A stretch of DNA of 64,000 nucleotides from Micromonospora sp. WMMD882 (GCF_027497255.1 NZ_CP114903.1:4526001-4590000), one strand, 5' to 3'; shown: positions 31,492 to 40,640, counted from the stretch's first letter. The notes: generated by a model from the letters alone, not told the origin. Made by a program: numbers and translations.

Positions 31492-32745
31492 TCAGCCGGG
31501 CTGGGTGCGCAGGTACCGGCCGAAGTGCGGGACGGTGAAGGCGACCGTGCCCCGCTCACCGGAGTAGATCAGCCCCTTCTTGATCAGCGCGTCCCGGGCC
31601 GGCGAGAGGCTCGCCGGTTTCCGGTCCAGGGACCGGGCGATCTCGGCGGTCGGCACCGCGTCCAGGTCGTCCCGCGCCGCCCCGGGGTCGCCGTCGAGGC
31701 GGGACAGCGTCGCCATCGCCCGCATGTACTCCCGCTCGGCCGGGGTGGCCCGCTCGAAGCGGGAGCCGAAGAACCCCACCGCCAGCTCCGCCTCGGCCTC
31801 CGGGGCGGCCACCCGGACGTCGTCGGCGGTGACCGGCGAGCGGGGCGCGTTGTCCCAGGTGGCCTTCCCGTACGCCTGGACGAAGTACGGGTAGCCGCCG
31901 GAGGACTCGTACAGCAGGTCGAGCGCCTTCGACTCGTACTCGACGCCCTCCCGCGCGGCCGGCGCGCAGAGCGCCTGGTCGGCGGCGATCCGGTCCAGCC
32001 GGTCGATGCGCTGGTAACGGTAGAGCCGCTCGGAGTACGACTTGGCCGCGCTGAGCACCGCCGGCAGGTGGGGCAGCCCGGCGCCCACCACGATCAACGG
32101 CGCGCCGAGCTGCGACAGCTCGTGGCAGGCGGCACAGAGCGCGGAGACGTCCTCCGGGCCGAGATCCTGCATCTCGTCGATGAACACGGCGATGCCGGTG
32201 CCCACGTCGGCGGCCACGCTCGCCGCGTCGGTGAGCAGCTCGACCAGGTCGATCTCGATGTCCCCGGAGTCGGCCCGGCCGCTGCTCGCCGGCACGTCGA
32301 TGCCCGGCTGCCAGCGGTCCCGCAGGCGCGGGGCGGTCGTGCCCCGCCGCCCGTCGGCGCTCGCCGGGCCGCGCTGGGCGAACGCCCTGAGCACGCCGAG
32401 GAACGCGTCGATCCGGTCGGGCGCCCGGTGCCGGGAGGCCAGCTCGCGTACCGCCATGTGCAGGGCCGCCGCCACCGGCCGCCGCAACGACTGGTCCGGC
32501 CGGGCCTCGATCTTGCCGGTGCCCCACAGCCGGCCGATCGCCGCGGAACGCAGCGTGTTGAGCAGGACGGTCTTGCCCACCCCGCGCAGCCCGGTGAGCA
32601 TCAGACTGCGCTCCGGTCGCCCCCGGGCGATCCGCTCCAGCACCACGTCGAACACGTCGAGCTCCCGCCCCCGACCGGCCAGCTCGGGTGGGCGTTGCCC
32701 CGCGCCCGGGGCGTACGGGTTGCGGACGGGATCCACGTCTCGCAC
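31492..32745 (-). CDS. AAA ATPase, Orc1/Cdc6-like with C-terminal winged helix
   Basis: A 417-residue protein. The N-terminal PVRNPYAPGAGQRPPELAGR leads to Walker A GLRGVGKT (about residue 52-59); Walker B with sensor is AVFIDEMQDL. VVGAGLPHLPAVL and SYSERLYRYQRIDRL are found in the AAA_16 group of bacterial ATPases. The last 90 residues (FGSRFERATPAEREYMRAMA onward) read as a winged helix. Such proteins are widespread in actinobacteria, with suggested DNA-binding or STAND-like sensing roles. The upstream region contains a cluster of GTAG/CTAC palindromes, which it might bind. Confidence 0.87.
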   Translation of the reverse strand: MRDVDPVRNPYAPGAGQRPPELAGRGRELDVFDVVLERIARGRPERSLMLTGLRGVGKTVLLNTLRSAAIGRLWGTGKIEARPDQSLRRPVAAALHMAVRELASRHRAPDRIDAFLGVLRAFAQRGPASADGRRGTTAPRLRDRWQPGIDVPASSGRADSGDIEIDLVELLTDAASVAADVGTGIAVFIDEMQDLGPEDVSALCAACHELSQLGAPLIVVGAGLPHLPAVLSAAKSYSERLYRYQRIDRLDRIAADQALCAPAAREGVEYESKALDLLYESSGGYPYFVQAYGKATWDNAPRSPVTADDVRVAAPEAEAELAVGFFGSRFERATPAEREYMRAMATLSRLDGDPGAARDDLDAVPTAEIARSLDRKPASLSPARDALIKKGLIYSGERGTVAFTVPHFGRYLRTQPG

Positions 32746-32780
32746 CGTATCGGGCCGTCTAACGTGCCAGCTAGAAGTGG

Positions 32781-32863
32781 GTAGAGGAGGCTACCGGCGT
32801 GTCGTGTCGAGGCCCGTCTACGGCTTTCTAGCGTCCACCGTAGAGAGCTGTAGAAGCGGCTAC
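32781..32863. promoter_or_regulatory. cluster of GTAG-N6-CTAC palindromes upstream of the AAA ATPase gene
   Basis: GTAG-N6-CTAC occurs at 32781-32794 and again at 32850-32863 inside longer imperfect direct repeats (GTAGAGGAGGCTACCG and GTAGAAGCGGCTACCG). Between them is CTACGG-N14-CCGTAG (32818-32843). The first copy begins 36 bases from the ATPase start codon. The symmetry suggests an operator array. Confidence 0.55.
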
Positions 32864-32933
32864 CGCGTACGCCGCTCCGGCCCCGGCGGCCCGGCTCGGC
32901 GACCCGACGGCCCGGCCGGTCCGGTCGGCCCGG

Positions 32934-33737
32934 TCAGCGGAGCTTGAGGCAGAGCACGAAGTCGAGGGTGTCCAGCTCGCTGTTGTAGAAGTACCAGTCG
33001 GTGTACCCGTCGACCCGGGCGCACTTCGTCTCGGCGTCCTTCTCGCCGCTGGTCGCCCCGTCGAACCGCCGCAGCACCTCGTACGTCTTCGGCGCGCACC
33101 CGGTGATCAGCAGCTTCGGCCGCGCCCCGGCCGACGCCTCGTTGCGTACGCACTGCCCCACCTCGGCGAACCGGGGGTCGGCCGACGACTCGGGAGCGAG
33201 CGCGCTCGGCGAGACGTCCGCCGGCTCGTCGGGCGGCGCGGACGGCGGCGCGTCGGTCGGCGCGGGCGTCACCGACGGCAGGGCGGCGACCTCGTCCGGG
33301 GCCGTCTCGTCCGAGTTGGCCAGCCAGAACAGGCCCGCGCCACCGCCGAGCACCAGCACCACCAGCACGGCGAGCACCGCGACCGTCCGGCCCCGGCCGC
33401 GCCGACGCGGCGGGGGCGCGGCGGCCGGCTCGGGCCCGCCGAGGAACGCCGGAAGCTGACCGCCGGAAACCGGCGGACCGTATCCGTCCCGCCGCTCCGC
33501 CGGATACGGCCCACCCCGCCGGTACGGCTCCGCCGCCGGGTACGGCTCTCCGCCCCGGTACGGCTCTCCGCCCCGGTACGGGTCACCAGCCTGGTAAGGG
33601 TCGCGTTCCTGGTACGGGTGGCCGCTGCCGGCCGGCTCCGTCCAGCCACCCCGGTCGCGGGGCTGGTACGGCTGGTCCGGGCGTCGCCCGGACCACGGGT
33701 CCGGTCGGCCGGCCCCCGGCGGTCCGTGGTTCGCCAT
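32934..33737 (-). CDS. single-pass membrane protein with extracytoplasmic LppU/SCO3897-like domain
   Basis: A 267-residue protein starting at ATG 33737, with AGGAGG upstream. The first 115 residues are Pro/Tyr/Gly/Arg-rich (YRGGEPY repeats) and cytoplasmic. One helix (VAVLAVLVVLVLGGGAGLFWLA) is followed by a Pro/Ala/Ser linker and a C-terminal 80-residue domain with VGQCVRN, LLITGCAPKTYEVLRRFDG, KCAR and FVLCLKL. The four cysteines and their spacing match the LppU-like domain of actinobacterial envelope proteins, probably forming two disulfides. The function is unknown. Confidence 0.82.
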   Translation of the reverse strand: MANHGPPGAGRPDPWSGRRPDQPYQPRDRGGWTEPAGSGHPYQERDPYQAGDPYRGGEPYRGGEPYPAAEPYRRGGPYPAERRDGYGPPVSGGQLPAFLGGPEPAAAPPPRRRGRGRTVAVLAVLVVLVLGGGAGLFWLANSDETAPDEVAALPSVTPAPTDAPPSAPPDEPADVSPSALAPESSADPRFAEVGQCVRNEASAGARPKLLITGCAPKTYEVLRRFDGATSGEKDAETKCARVDGYTDWYFYNSELDTLDFVLCLKLR

Positions 33738-33857
33738 GCTCGCCTCCTGGCACGGGTCGTGAGGGCCGGGCGACCGGGGCGGACGCCGACGTGGGGTCAC
33801 CGTAGCGTGAACGACTGATCAGCTCACGGCTCGTGGCCGCGCGGGTCGCGACGGCCC

Positions 33858-36800
33858 TCACATCAGCCGTAGCTGCCGGTTCCTCGGGCGGGCCGGCTCC
33901 GCCGCGCCGAACCGTTCGAACAGTCCCGGATCGATCGCGTCCAGGAACGGCGACGGGCGGACCTCCCGTTCCGGCCCGTGCCGGGCGCGGCGGGCGGCGT
34001 GGCTGACGTAGAGCCGGTCCTGGGCGCGGGTCAGCCCGACGAAGAACAGCCGCCGCTCCTCGGCGACGTCGTCGTCGCTGGGCGTCGAGCCCGGCCAGCG
34101 CAACGGCAGCAGCCCGTCCTCGCAGCCGACCAGGAAGACCACCGGGAACTCCAACCCCTTCGCGGCGTGCAGGGTGAGCAGGGTGACCGCCTCGGCACGC
34201 GGGTCGAGCGCGTCCACCTCCGCGCCGGTGGCGAGCTGCGACAGGAACAGCGGCAGGTCGTCGCCGCAGCGTCGGGCCAGCGGGGTGAGCAGGTCGACCG
34301 CGGCCCGGACGTCCTCCGGGCGCACCGAGCCGGTGGCATCCAGGGTGGGCGCGGCGTACCGGTCGGCGAGGAGCTGCCCGACCAGCCGTACCCGGGCCGG
34401 CAGCCCGCCGTCGAGGCCGTCGGCGTGCCGCAGCTCGCGGGCGATCGCCGCCACGCCGGGCCGGTCCCGCAGCCGGTCGTGCGACCGCTTCTGCACCGGC
34501 ACGTTCGCCCGGCTCAGCGCGTCCAGGATCGGGGCGGCCTGGGCGTCGGTGCGGTACAGCACGGCGATGTCCGAGAAGGAGAGGGTGGTGCTGCGCCCGT
34601 CGATCCGTCCGGAGTCCAGCGACCGGTGGGAGAGGCCGCCGACCAGCTCGTCGACGGTGCGTACCACGAAGTCGGCCTCGTCGGCGACGGACGCCGCCGG
34701 GTACCGGCCGACCAGCGGGGCCTCCGGGTCGAGCCGGGCCGGATCCAACCGGCGGCCCCGGACCAGCGACGACGGCGCGATGGCCTGCGCCGCCGCGGCC
34801 AGGATCGGCGCCGACGAGCGGTAGTTGCGGTTCAGCCGGACGGGCCGCGCGTCGGTGAAGTCCTCGGCGAAACGCAGGAAGTACCCGACGTCCGCGCCCC
34901 GGAACGAGTAGATCGCCTGGTCCGGGTCGCCGATCGCGCAGAGGTTGCCGTCGGCCGGGCTGAGCAGCCGCAACAGCTCGTACTGGACCGCGTCGACGTC
35001 CTGGTACTCGTCCACGAAGATCCACCGCCAGCGGTCCCGGTACCGCTGGGTCAGCTTGCGGTCGGCGCGCAGCAGCCCCACCGGCAGGCTGAGCAGCTCG
35101 TCCAGGTCGACGAGCTGCTGCTTGCGCAGCAGCGCGGTGTAGGTGGCGATGTCGTCGCCGGCCTCCGCGCGGGCGGCGGCGCGCTCGACGTCGTCGGCGA
35201 TCCGGAAGTCCGGCGGCAGGCCGGCCGCCTCGGCGTTCTCCCGCAGGATCGCCAACCCGAGGGAGTGGAACGTGCCGACGGTGACGTCCTCGGCGACCGG
35301 CCCGAGCAGCCCGTCGAGGCGGTGCCGCAGCTCCTCGGCGGCCCGCCGGGTGAAGGTGATCGCCAGGCAGGTCTCCGGGAAGACGTTCAGCTCGGCGCAG
35401 AGGTACGCGATCCGGTGGGTCAGCGTCCGGGTCTTGCCGGTGCCCGGCCCGGCCACGATCAGCAGCGGACCGCCCGGCGCGGAGGCGGCCACCCGCTGCA
35501 TCGCGTCCAGCCGGTCCAGCAGGCCGGTGCCGACCTCCTCCATGCCGGCGAGCATCGGCTCGAACGGCTCGTGCGGCGACGGCGCGGCCGCGATCGGCGG
35601 GACGGGCGGCGGGGTCTCCCGGGTCGGCCGTCGCCTCGGCTCCGCCGCCGCCGGCTTCGTCCGGGCCGCCGGCTCCTTCCGGGTCACCCGCTGCTTCGGT
35701 ACGGGCACCTCGAACAACGCGTCGGCCTGCGGTTTCCCGGACGTACGCAGCTCGTCCGGGTCGAAGAGCGTGATCACGCCGTACTCGCCGTCGAAGCCCG
35801 GCACCCGGCGCACCTCGCCCCGGCGCAGCCGGCCGATGCCCTCGGCGAGCAGCTCCCCGCCGACCCGCGCGATCTCCGGCAGCGGGGTGCTGGTCAGGAT
35901 CTCCAGCTCCGGGCCGAGCCCGGCGACCAGGTCGTTCAGTTTCCCCTCGACCCGCTTCGACCGGGGGCCGACCTGGTTCAGCTCACCGAGGATCTCGGCC
36001 AGCGGCACCAGGTGGGTGACGTCGCGGGCCTGCGGCGGCCGGTGCCCCTCGGGCCGGTCGGCCAGCTCCTCGACCCGGCTGAGCACGCCCACGGTGAGCG
36101 GTTTCCCGCACTCCGGGCAGCGCCCGCCGGCTGCCCGGGTCCGCTCCGGGGACCAGCTCACCCCGCACAGCCGGTGTCCGTCGGCGTGGTACTTCCCCTC
36201 CTCCGGGAAGAACTCGATGGTGCCGGCCAGCCCGTCCCCGGTGCGCAGCGCCTCCCGGATGGCGAAGTAGTCCCGCCCGGTCGCGAAGACCGTGGCCTCC
36301 CGGGCCAGCGCCGGCGGCGAGTGGGCGTCCGAGTTGGACACGAGCTGGTACCCGTCCAGGCTGCCCACCCGCCAGTTCATCGCCGGGTCCGAGGAGAGCC
36401 CGGTCTCCACGGCGAAGATGTGCCCGGCCAGGTCGGCGTAACAGTCGGCGATCGCGTCGAAACCGGACTTCGAGCCCAGCGCCGAGAACCACGGCGTCCA
36501 GATGTGCGCCGGGACGAGGTAGCCGTCCGGGCTGGCCTCCAGGGTGATCTCCAACAGGTCCCGGGAGTCCAGGCCGAGGATCGGCCGACCGTCCGAGGCG
36601 ATGTTGCCGATCCGGGCGAGCGTGGCGTTGAACCGCTCGACCGCGTCCAGATCCGGCAGGTACACCAGATGGTGCACCTTACGGGTGCGGTCGTCCCGCT
36701 TGTAGATCGTGGAGATCTCCACGCTGAGCAGGTACCGGACCGGGTCGGCCTCGGCCGCGTCGGCCAGCCGGGACGGCAGCCGCCGGGCGATGTCCCGTTC

Positions 36801-37049
36801 CGCCTCCGGGCTGAGCCGGTACAGGCCCGGCTCGGCCGGACGCAGCGTCTCCCGCAGGTGGTCGTACCAGGCGGGGTGGGTGAAGTCGCCGGTGCCGAGC
36901 ACGCCGATGCCCTTACGCCGGGCCCACCAGCCGAGGTTCGGCAGGGTCAGGTCCCGGCTGCACGCCCGCGAGTACTTCGAGTGGATGTGCAGGTCCGCGA
37001 CGAACGGCGAGGGACCGCCGGAGGAGGGTACGGCGCTGAACAGGGGCAC
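33858..37049 (-). CDS. fusion of endonuclease Q-like PHP nuclease and UvrD/PcrA helicase
   Basis: A 1,063-residue protein. Residues 1-430 match TIGR00375/endonuclease Q: ADLHIHSKYSRACSRDLTL, GVLGTGDFTHPAWYDHL, LSVEISTIYKRDD, VPAHIWTPWF, SNSDAHSPPALARE, and a zinc ribbon GGRCPECGKPLTVGVLSRVE (about 300-320). EndoQ cuts DNA 5' to deoxyuridine, hypoxanthine or abasic sites. After a Pro/Arg linker (about 450-500) comes a full superfamily 1 helicase: AGPGTGKTRTLTHR (Walker A, Lys about 539), FVDEYQDVD (about 675), GDPDQAIYSFRGAD, NYRSS, LLTLHAAKGLEFPVV and VGLTRAQDRLYVSHA. GTG at 37049 follows AGGA at six bases; a GTG at 37064 is possible. All nuclease and helicase motifs look intact. Confidence 0.92.
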   Translation of the reverse strand: MPLFSAVPSSGGPSPFVADLHIHSKYSRACSRDLTLPNLGWWARRKGIGVLGTGDFTHPAWYDHLRETLRPAEPGLYRLSPEAERDIARRLPSRLADAAEADPVRYLLSVEISTIYKRDDRTRKVHHLVYLPDLDAVERFNATLARIGNIASDGRPILGLDSRDLLEITLEASPDGYLVPAHIWTPWFSALGSKSGFDAIADCYADLAGHIFAVETGLSSDPAMNWRVGSLDGYQLVSNSDAHSPPALAREATVFATGRDYFAIREALRTGDGLAGTIEFFPEEGKYHADGHRLCGVSWSPERTRAAGGRCPECGKPLTVGVLSRVEELADRPEGHRPPQARDVTHLVPLAEILGELNQVGPRSKRVEGKLNDLVAGLGPELEILTSTPLPEIARVGGELLAEGIGRLRRGEVRRVPGFDGEYGVITLFDPDELRTSGKPQADALFEVPVPKQRVTRKEPAARTKPAAAEPRRRPTRETPPPVPPIAAAPSPHEPFEPMLAGMEEVGTGLLDRLDAMQRVAASAPGGPLLIVAGPGTGKTRTLTHRIAYLCAELNVFPETCLAITFTRRAAEELRHRLDGLLGPVAEDVTVGTFHSLGLAILRENAEAAGLPPDFRIADDVERAAARAEAGDDIATYTALLRKQQLVDLDELLSLPVGLLRADRKLTQRYRDRWRWIFVDEYQDVDAVQYELLRLLSPADGNLCAIGDPDQAIYSFRGADVGYFLRFAEDFTDARPVRLNRNYRSSAPILAAAAQAIAPSSLVRGRRLDPARLDPEAPLVGRYPAASVADEADFVVRTVDELVGGLSHRSLDSGRIDGRSTTLSFSDIAVLYRTDAQAAPILDALSRANVPVQKRSHDRLRDRPGVAAIARELRHADGLDGGLPARVRLVGQLLADRYAAPTLDATGSVRPEDVRAAVDLLTPLARRCGDDLPLFLSQLATGAEVDALDPRAEAVTLLTLHAAKGLEFPVVFLVGCEDGLLPLRWPGSTPSDDDVAEERRLFFVGLTRAQDRLYVSHAARRARHGPEREVRPSPFLDAIDPGLFERFGAAEPARPRNRQLRLM

Positions 37050-37134
37050 GCCGCATCCTGTCACGCCCGCCCGGACCGCCTCCGCCCGCCACGCGCGAGC
37101 GTGACCTGCGCTATGTGGACCGGGCCGGGACGCG

Positions 37135-38382
37135 TCACGTCGAGCGGAGCTCGACGAGGGTGATCTGAGGCTCCGCGCCGACCCGCACCGGCGGGCCCCA
37201 GAAGCCGGCGCCGTTGGTCACGTAGACCTTCGTGCCGTCCACCTCGCCGAGCCCGGAGACCACCGGCTGCTGGAGCCGGACCGCCCAGTTGAACGGCACG
37301 ATCTGCCCGCCGTGGGTGTGCCCGGACAGTTGCAGGTCCACCCCGAACTTCGCCGCCTCGACCGCGGCCACCGGCTGGTGGGCCAGCAGCACCACCGGCC
37401 GGGACGGGTCCCGGTCGGCGAGCGCCGCCGCGTAGTCCGGGCCGGCGGCCAGCCCGACGCCGCCCTCCCCGGACGGGTCGTTCACCCCGGCCAGGTCCAG
37501 CGCGCCGCCCCTCGCGGCGATCTCCAGCCGCTCGTTCTGGAGCACCCGCAGGCCGAGCCGGTCCACCTCCTGCACCCACTCCTCCACGCCGGAGTAGTAC
37601 TCGTGGTTACCGGTGACGAAGAAGCTGCCGTACCGGGAACGCAGGTCCCGCAGCGGCGCGGCGGCCCCGCCCAACTCGGCGACCGTGCCGTCGACCAGGT
37701 CGCCCACCACCGCCACCAGGTCGGCGTCGAGCCGGTTGATGGCGGCCACGATCCGCTCGGTGTGCGCCCGGCCGCGCAGCGGACCCAGGTGGATGTCGGA
37801 GACGGTGGCGATGCGCAGGCCGTCCATGCCGCGGGGAAGCTTGGCGAGCGGGATCCGTACCCGGTCGAGCTGCGGCGGGCCGAGGGCGGTGCGGACGCCG
37901 TACCCGGTGAGGCCGGTGGCGGTGAGCCCGGCGAAGATGGCCGCGCCGCGGGCCAGCAGCAGCCGGCGGGCCGGGTCGTGGTCGGGCTGCCCGACCGCCT
38001 CGGCAGCCGGCGGGTCGGCGGCGCCGGCGCCCCCGACCAGGGCCGGCTCCGGCGCGGCGGCGGTCGGCTCGGCCGCGGCGACCCGGCGGCGCAGCGCCAG
38101 CCGGGCGGTCAGCATCGGCAGCTCCAGGGCGACCAGCACGACCAGCAGGTAGAACATCACCGCCAGCCAGAGGTAACCGGGCCAGGCCACCCAGTAGAGG
38201 CCGTTCTGGGTGGCCACCATGGTCGACGGAACGAGCACGGCGAGCACCCCGGCGCCGACCGCGCCGATCCGCCGCCAGCGGCCCGGCCGGGTGGTGTCCC
38301 GGACGAGCCGCTTCCACAGGTAGAAGTGGATCAGTCCGGTGATCAGCGCCAGGGTGCCCACGAAACCCAGGACCGCCAACAC
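37135..38382 (-). CDS. membrane-anchored metallophosphoesterase (YkuE-like)
   Basis: A 415-residue protein. Residues 1-95 carry three or four membrane helices, followed by a Pro/Ala linker, a Tat-like RRLLLARGAAIFAG segment with one more helix, then the calcineurin-like domain: SDIHLGPL, VVGDLVDG, VTGNHEYYSG, LLAHQP and GHTHGGQIVPFNW. These supply all the metal ligands. Bacillus YkuE acts on wall-lipid phosphates; whether this protein does is unknown. GTG start with AAGGAGG upstream. It is 14 bases downstream of moaD and probably in the same transcript. Confidence 0.9.
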   Translation of the reverse strand: MLAVLGFVGTLALITGLIHFYLWKRLVRDTTRPGRWRRIGAVGAGVLAVLVPSTMVATQNGLYWVAWPGYLWLAVMFYLLVVLVALELPMLTARLALRRRVAAAEPTAAAPEPALVGGAGAADPPAAEAVGQPDHDPARRLLLARGAAIFAGLTATGLTGYGVRTALGPPQLDRVRIPLAKLPRGMDGLRIATVSDIHLGPLRGRAHTERIVAAINRLDADLVAVVGDLVDGTVAELGGAAAPLRDLRSRYGSFFVTGNHEYYSGVEEWVQEVDRLGLRVLQNERLEIAARGGALDLAGVNDPSGEGGVGLAAGPDYAAALADRDPSRPVVLLAHQPVAAVEAAKFGVDLQLSGHTHGGQIVPFNWAVRLQQPVVSGLGEVDGTKVYVTNGAGFWGPPVRVGAEPQITLVELRST

Positions 38383-38396
38383 GTGATGTGCCTCCT

Positions 38397-38642
38397 TCAG
38401 CCCCCGGCGAACGGAGGCAGGACGTCGACCGTGACCCCGGCCGGCAGCAGCGCCCGACGATCATGGCAGGTCACCCCGTCGACCAGGAAACTCGCCGCCC
38501 GCAGCACCCGGGCCAGCGGGTCGCCGTGCCGCGCGGCCAGCTCGTCGAGCAGTTCGTCGAGCGTACGCCCGGCGGCGGCGCTCTCCTCGGCACGTCCGGC
38601 CGCGGCGCGGGCCCCCGCGAAGTAGCGGACGGTGAGCTCCAT
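38397..38642 (-). CDS. moaD: molybdopterin synthase sulfur carrier subunit
   Basis: An 81-residue ubiquitin-like protein: MELTVRYFAGARAAAG at the start, VDGVTCHDRRALLPAGVTV in the middle and PPFAGG at the end. The C-terminal Gly-Gly is adenylated and thiocarboxylated to deliver sulfur to MoaE. It lies one base after the moaA stop codon. Its partner moaE is about 10 kb away in the other Moco operon. Confidence 0.93.
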   Translation of the reverse strand: MELTVRYFAGARAAAGRAEESAAAGRTLDELLDELAARHGDPLARVLRAASFLVDGVTCHDRRALLPAGVTVDVLPPFAGG

Positions 38643-38643
38643 C

Positions 38644-39657
38644 TCAGCCCCCGATCGCGGACATCGGCCGGGCCGGCCGCAGGAACGTCGGATCGTCGAT
38701 GCCGTGCCCGGCCCGCTTGCCCCGGGTGGCCTGCTGCCAGCGCCGGGCCAGCTCGGCGTCGTCGGCCCCGCCGCGCAACGCCCCCCGCAGGTCCGACTCC
38801 TCGGTGGCGAAGAGGCAGTTGCGGATCTGCCCGTCGGCGGTGAGCCGGGTCCGGTCGCAGTCGCCGCAGAACGGCCGGGTGACGCTGGCGATCACGCCGA
38901 CCCGGGCCGGACCGCCGTCGACCAGCCAGGTCTCGGCGGGCGCGGCCCCCCGGTGGGCCGGATCGGGTACGAGCGCGAACGCGTCGCCGAGCGCGGTCAG
39001 GATCTCGTCGGCGGTGACCATGGCGGCGCGGTCCCAGCCGTGCTGGGCGTCCAGCGGCATCTGCTCGATGAACCGCAGCTCGTAGCCGTGCGCCAGGGCG
39101 AAGCGGAGCAGCGCGGGGGCCTCGTCGTCGTTGATCCCGCGCATCAGCACCGAGTTGACCTTGACGGGAGCGAGGCCGGCGGCCAGCGCCCCGGCCAGGC
39201 CGGCCAGCACGTCGGGCAGGCGCGGCCGGCGGGTCAACCGGGCGAACCGGTCGGGGTCCAGGGTGTCCAGGGACACGTTCACCCGGTCCAGACCGGCGGC
39301 GGCCAGGGCGGGGGCGACCCGGTCCAACCCGATGCCGTTGGTGGTCAGCGAGATGCGTGGCCGGGGCTCCAGCGCCGCCACGGCGGCCACGATCCGGGTC
39401 AGGCCGGGACGGATCAGCGGCTCGCCGCCGGTGAAGCGCACCTCGGTCACCCCGAGCCGCCGGACCGCCACCCCGACCAGCCGGACGATCTCGTCGTCGG
39501 TGAGCAGGTCGGGGCCGGCCAGCCAGGGCAGCCCCTCGGCCGGCATGCAGTAGGAGCAGCGCAGGTTGCACTTGTCGGTCAACGAGACACGCAGGTCCCG
39601 GGCGACGCGCCCGTACCGGTCGTCGAGGACCCCGGGGTGCGGTGGCGCTGCGCTCAT
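38644..39657 (-). CDS. moaA: GTP 3',8-cyclase (radical SAM)
   Basis: A 337-residue MoaA. The radical SAM cluster motif is CNLRCSYC, the SAM-binding motif FTGGEPLIR, and the second, GTP-binding cluster is provided by CGDCDRTRLTADGQIRNC. The extreme C-terminal Gly-Gly (AIGG), essential for activity, is present. It works with MoaC. Its ATG overlaps the stop of the upstream fructosamine-kinase-like gene (ATGA), and TAACGT six bases before the ATG indicates a second, leaderless start of transcription. Confidence 0.97.
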   Translation of the reverse strand: MSAAPPHPGVLDDRYGRVARDLRVSLTDKCNLRCSYCMPAEGLPWLAGPDLLTDDEIVRLVGVAVRRLGVTEVRFTGGEPLIRPGLTRIVAAVAALEPRPRISLTTNGIGLDRVAPALAAAGLDRVNVSLDTLDPDRFARLTRRPRLPDVLAGLAGALAAGLAPVKVNSVLMRGINDDEAPALLRFALAHGYELRFIEQMPLDAQHGWDRAAMVTADEILTALGDAFALVPDPAHRGAAPAETWLVDGGPARVGVIASVTRPFCGDCDRTRLTADGQIRNCLFATEESDLRGALRGGADDAELARRWQQATRGKRAGHGIDDPTFLRPARPMSAIGG

Positions 39658-40571
39658 CGCTCGACGTTAGCGCGACCGGACGCCGCCTCCAGCGCCTGCC
39701 GGGCCGTCCGGCCGACCGCCTCCCGCCAGCCCGCGCCGAACAGGGCGGTGTGCACCAGCATCAGATGGAGCTGGTGCACCGGGACCCGCGCCGCCCAGCC
39801 GTCGGCCAGCGGCCACGCCTCCCGGTAGGCGGCCAGCACCCGGTCCAGGTGCGGCACGCCGCCGAACAGCGCCAGTTGCGCCAGGTCGGTCTCCCGGTGG
39901 CCGCCGTGCGCCGCCGGGTCCACCAGCCAGGCCCGGCCGTCGATCCCCCACACCACGTTGCCGGGCCAGAGGTCACCGTGGACGCGGGCGGGCGGCTCGT
40001 CACCGCCGTACCCGCCGATGCCCGCGATCACCTGCTCGACCAGCGCGGTCTCCGTGGCGGTGAGCGCGCCGCCGTCGACCGAGCGGCGCAGGTACGGCGT
40101 CAGCCGACGCCGAACGAACCAGGTCGACCACGGCCCGGAGTCGGGGGTGTTGTCCTGCGGCAGCGCGCCGATGAACCCCGGCCAGTCGGCGCCGAACGCG
40201 GGCGCGCCGGCCCGGTGCAGGGCGGCCAGCTCGCGACCGAACCGCTCGGCGGCGGCGGGCGTCGGCTCGCCGGGCTCGATCCAGTCGAGCGCCAGCAGCT
40301 CCGGCAGCGCCACCAGCACCTCGGGTACGCCCACCGCGTCCGCCGCCCGCAGCCAGCGCAAGCCGGCCGCCTCGCTGGCGAAGAACCCTTCCGGCGCCGG
40401 CCGGTCCGACCCCTCCGGCCAGCTCTTGGCGAAGACCGAGTGACCGTCGTCCAGGGTCAGCCGGGCGGCGGCGCAGATGCTCCCCCCGGTGACCGGCGTC
40501 TCCCGGATCCGCTGGTGGGTCAGGAACGTCGGCAGGTGCGCCGGGTGCGCCCGCAGGTAGGCCAGATCCAT
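39654..40571 (-). CDS. fructosamine-3-kinase family protein
   Basis: A 305-residue protein of the aminoglycoside/FN3K kinase fold. Motifs are VFAKSWPEGSDRPAPEGFFASEAAGLRWL (ATP-binding Lys and the family-typical E-A-x-G-L), VHGDLWPGNVVW (catalytic HGD loop) and VDPAAHGGHRETDLAQLALFGG. FN3K and its bacterial relatives phosphorylate fructosamine adducts so that they fall off proteins. ATG 40571 has TACGTT six bases upstream, a leaderless arrangement. The ATGA overlap with moaA is unexpected: no functional link to molybdenum cofactor is known. Confidence 0.92.
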   Translation of the reverse strand: MDLAYLRAHPAHLPTFLTHQRIRETPVTGGSICAAARLTLDDGHSVFAKSWPEGSDRPAPEGFFASEAAGLRWLRAADAVGVPEVLVALPELLALDWIEPGEPTPAAAERFGRELAALHRAGAPAFGADWPGFIGALPQDNTPDSGPWSTWFVRRRLTPYLRRSVDGGALTATETALVEQVIAGIGGYGGDEPPARVHGDLWPGNVVWGIDGRAWLVDPAAHGGHRETDLAQLALFGGVPHLDRVLAAYREAWPLADGWAARVPVHQLHLMLVHTALFGAGWREAVGRTARQALEAASGRANVER

Positions 40572-40640
40572 GAGCGAAACGTAGCCGGTCGGCGGGGCGC
40601 GGTGGGCCCCGGCGCAGGTCCGGCGCGGGGTCCGGCGCGG

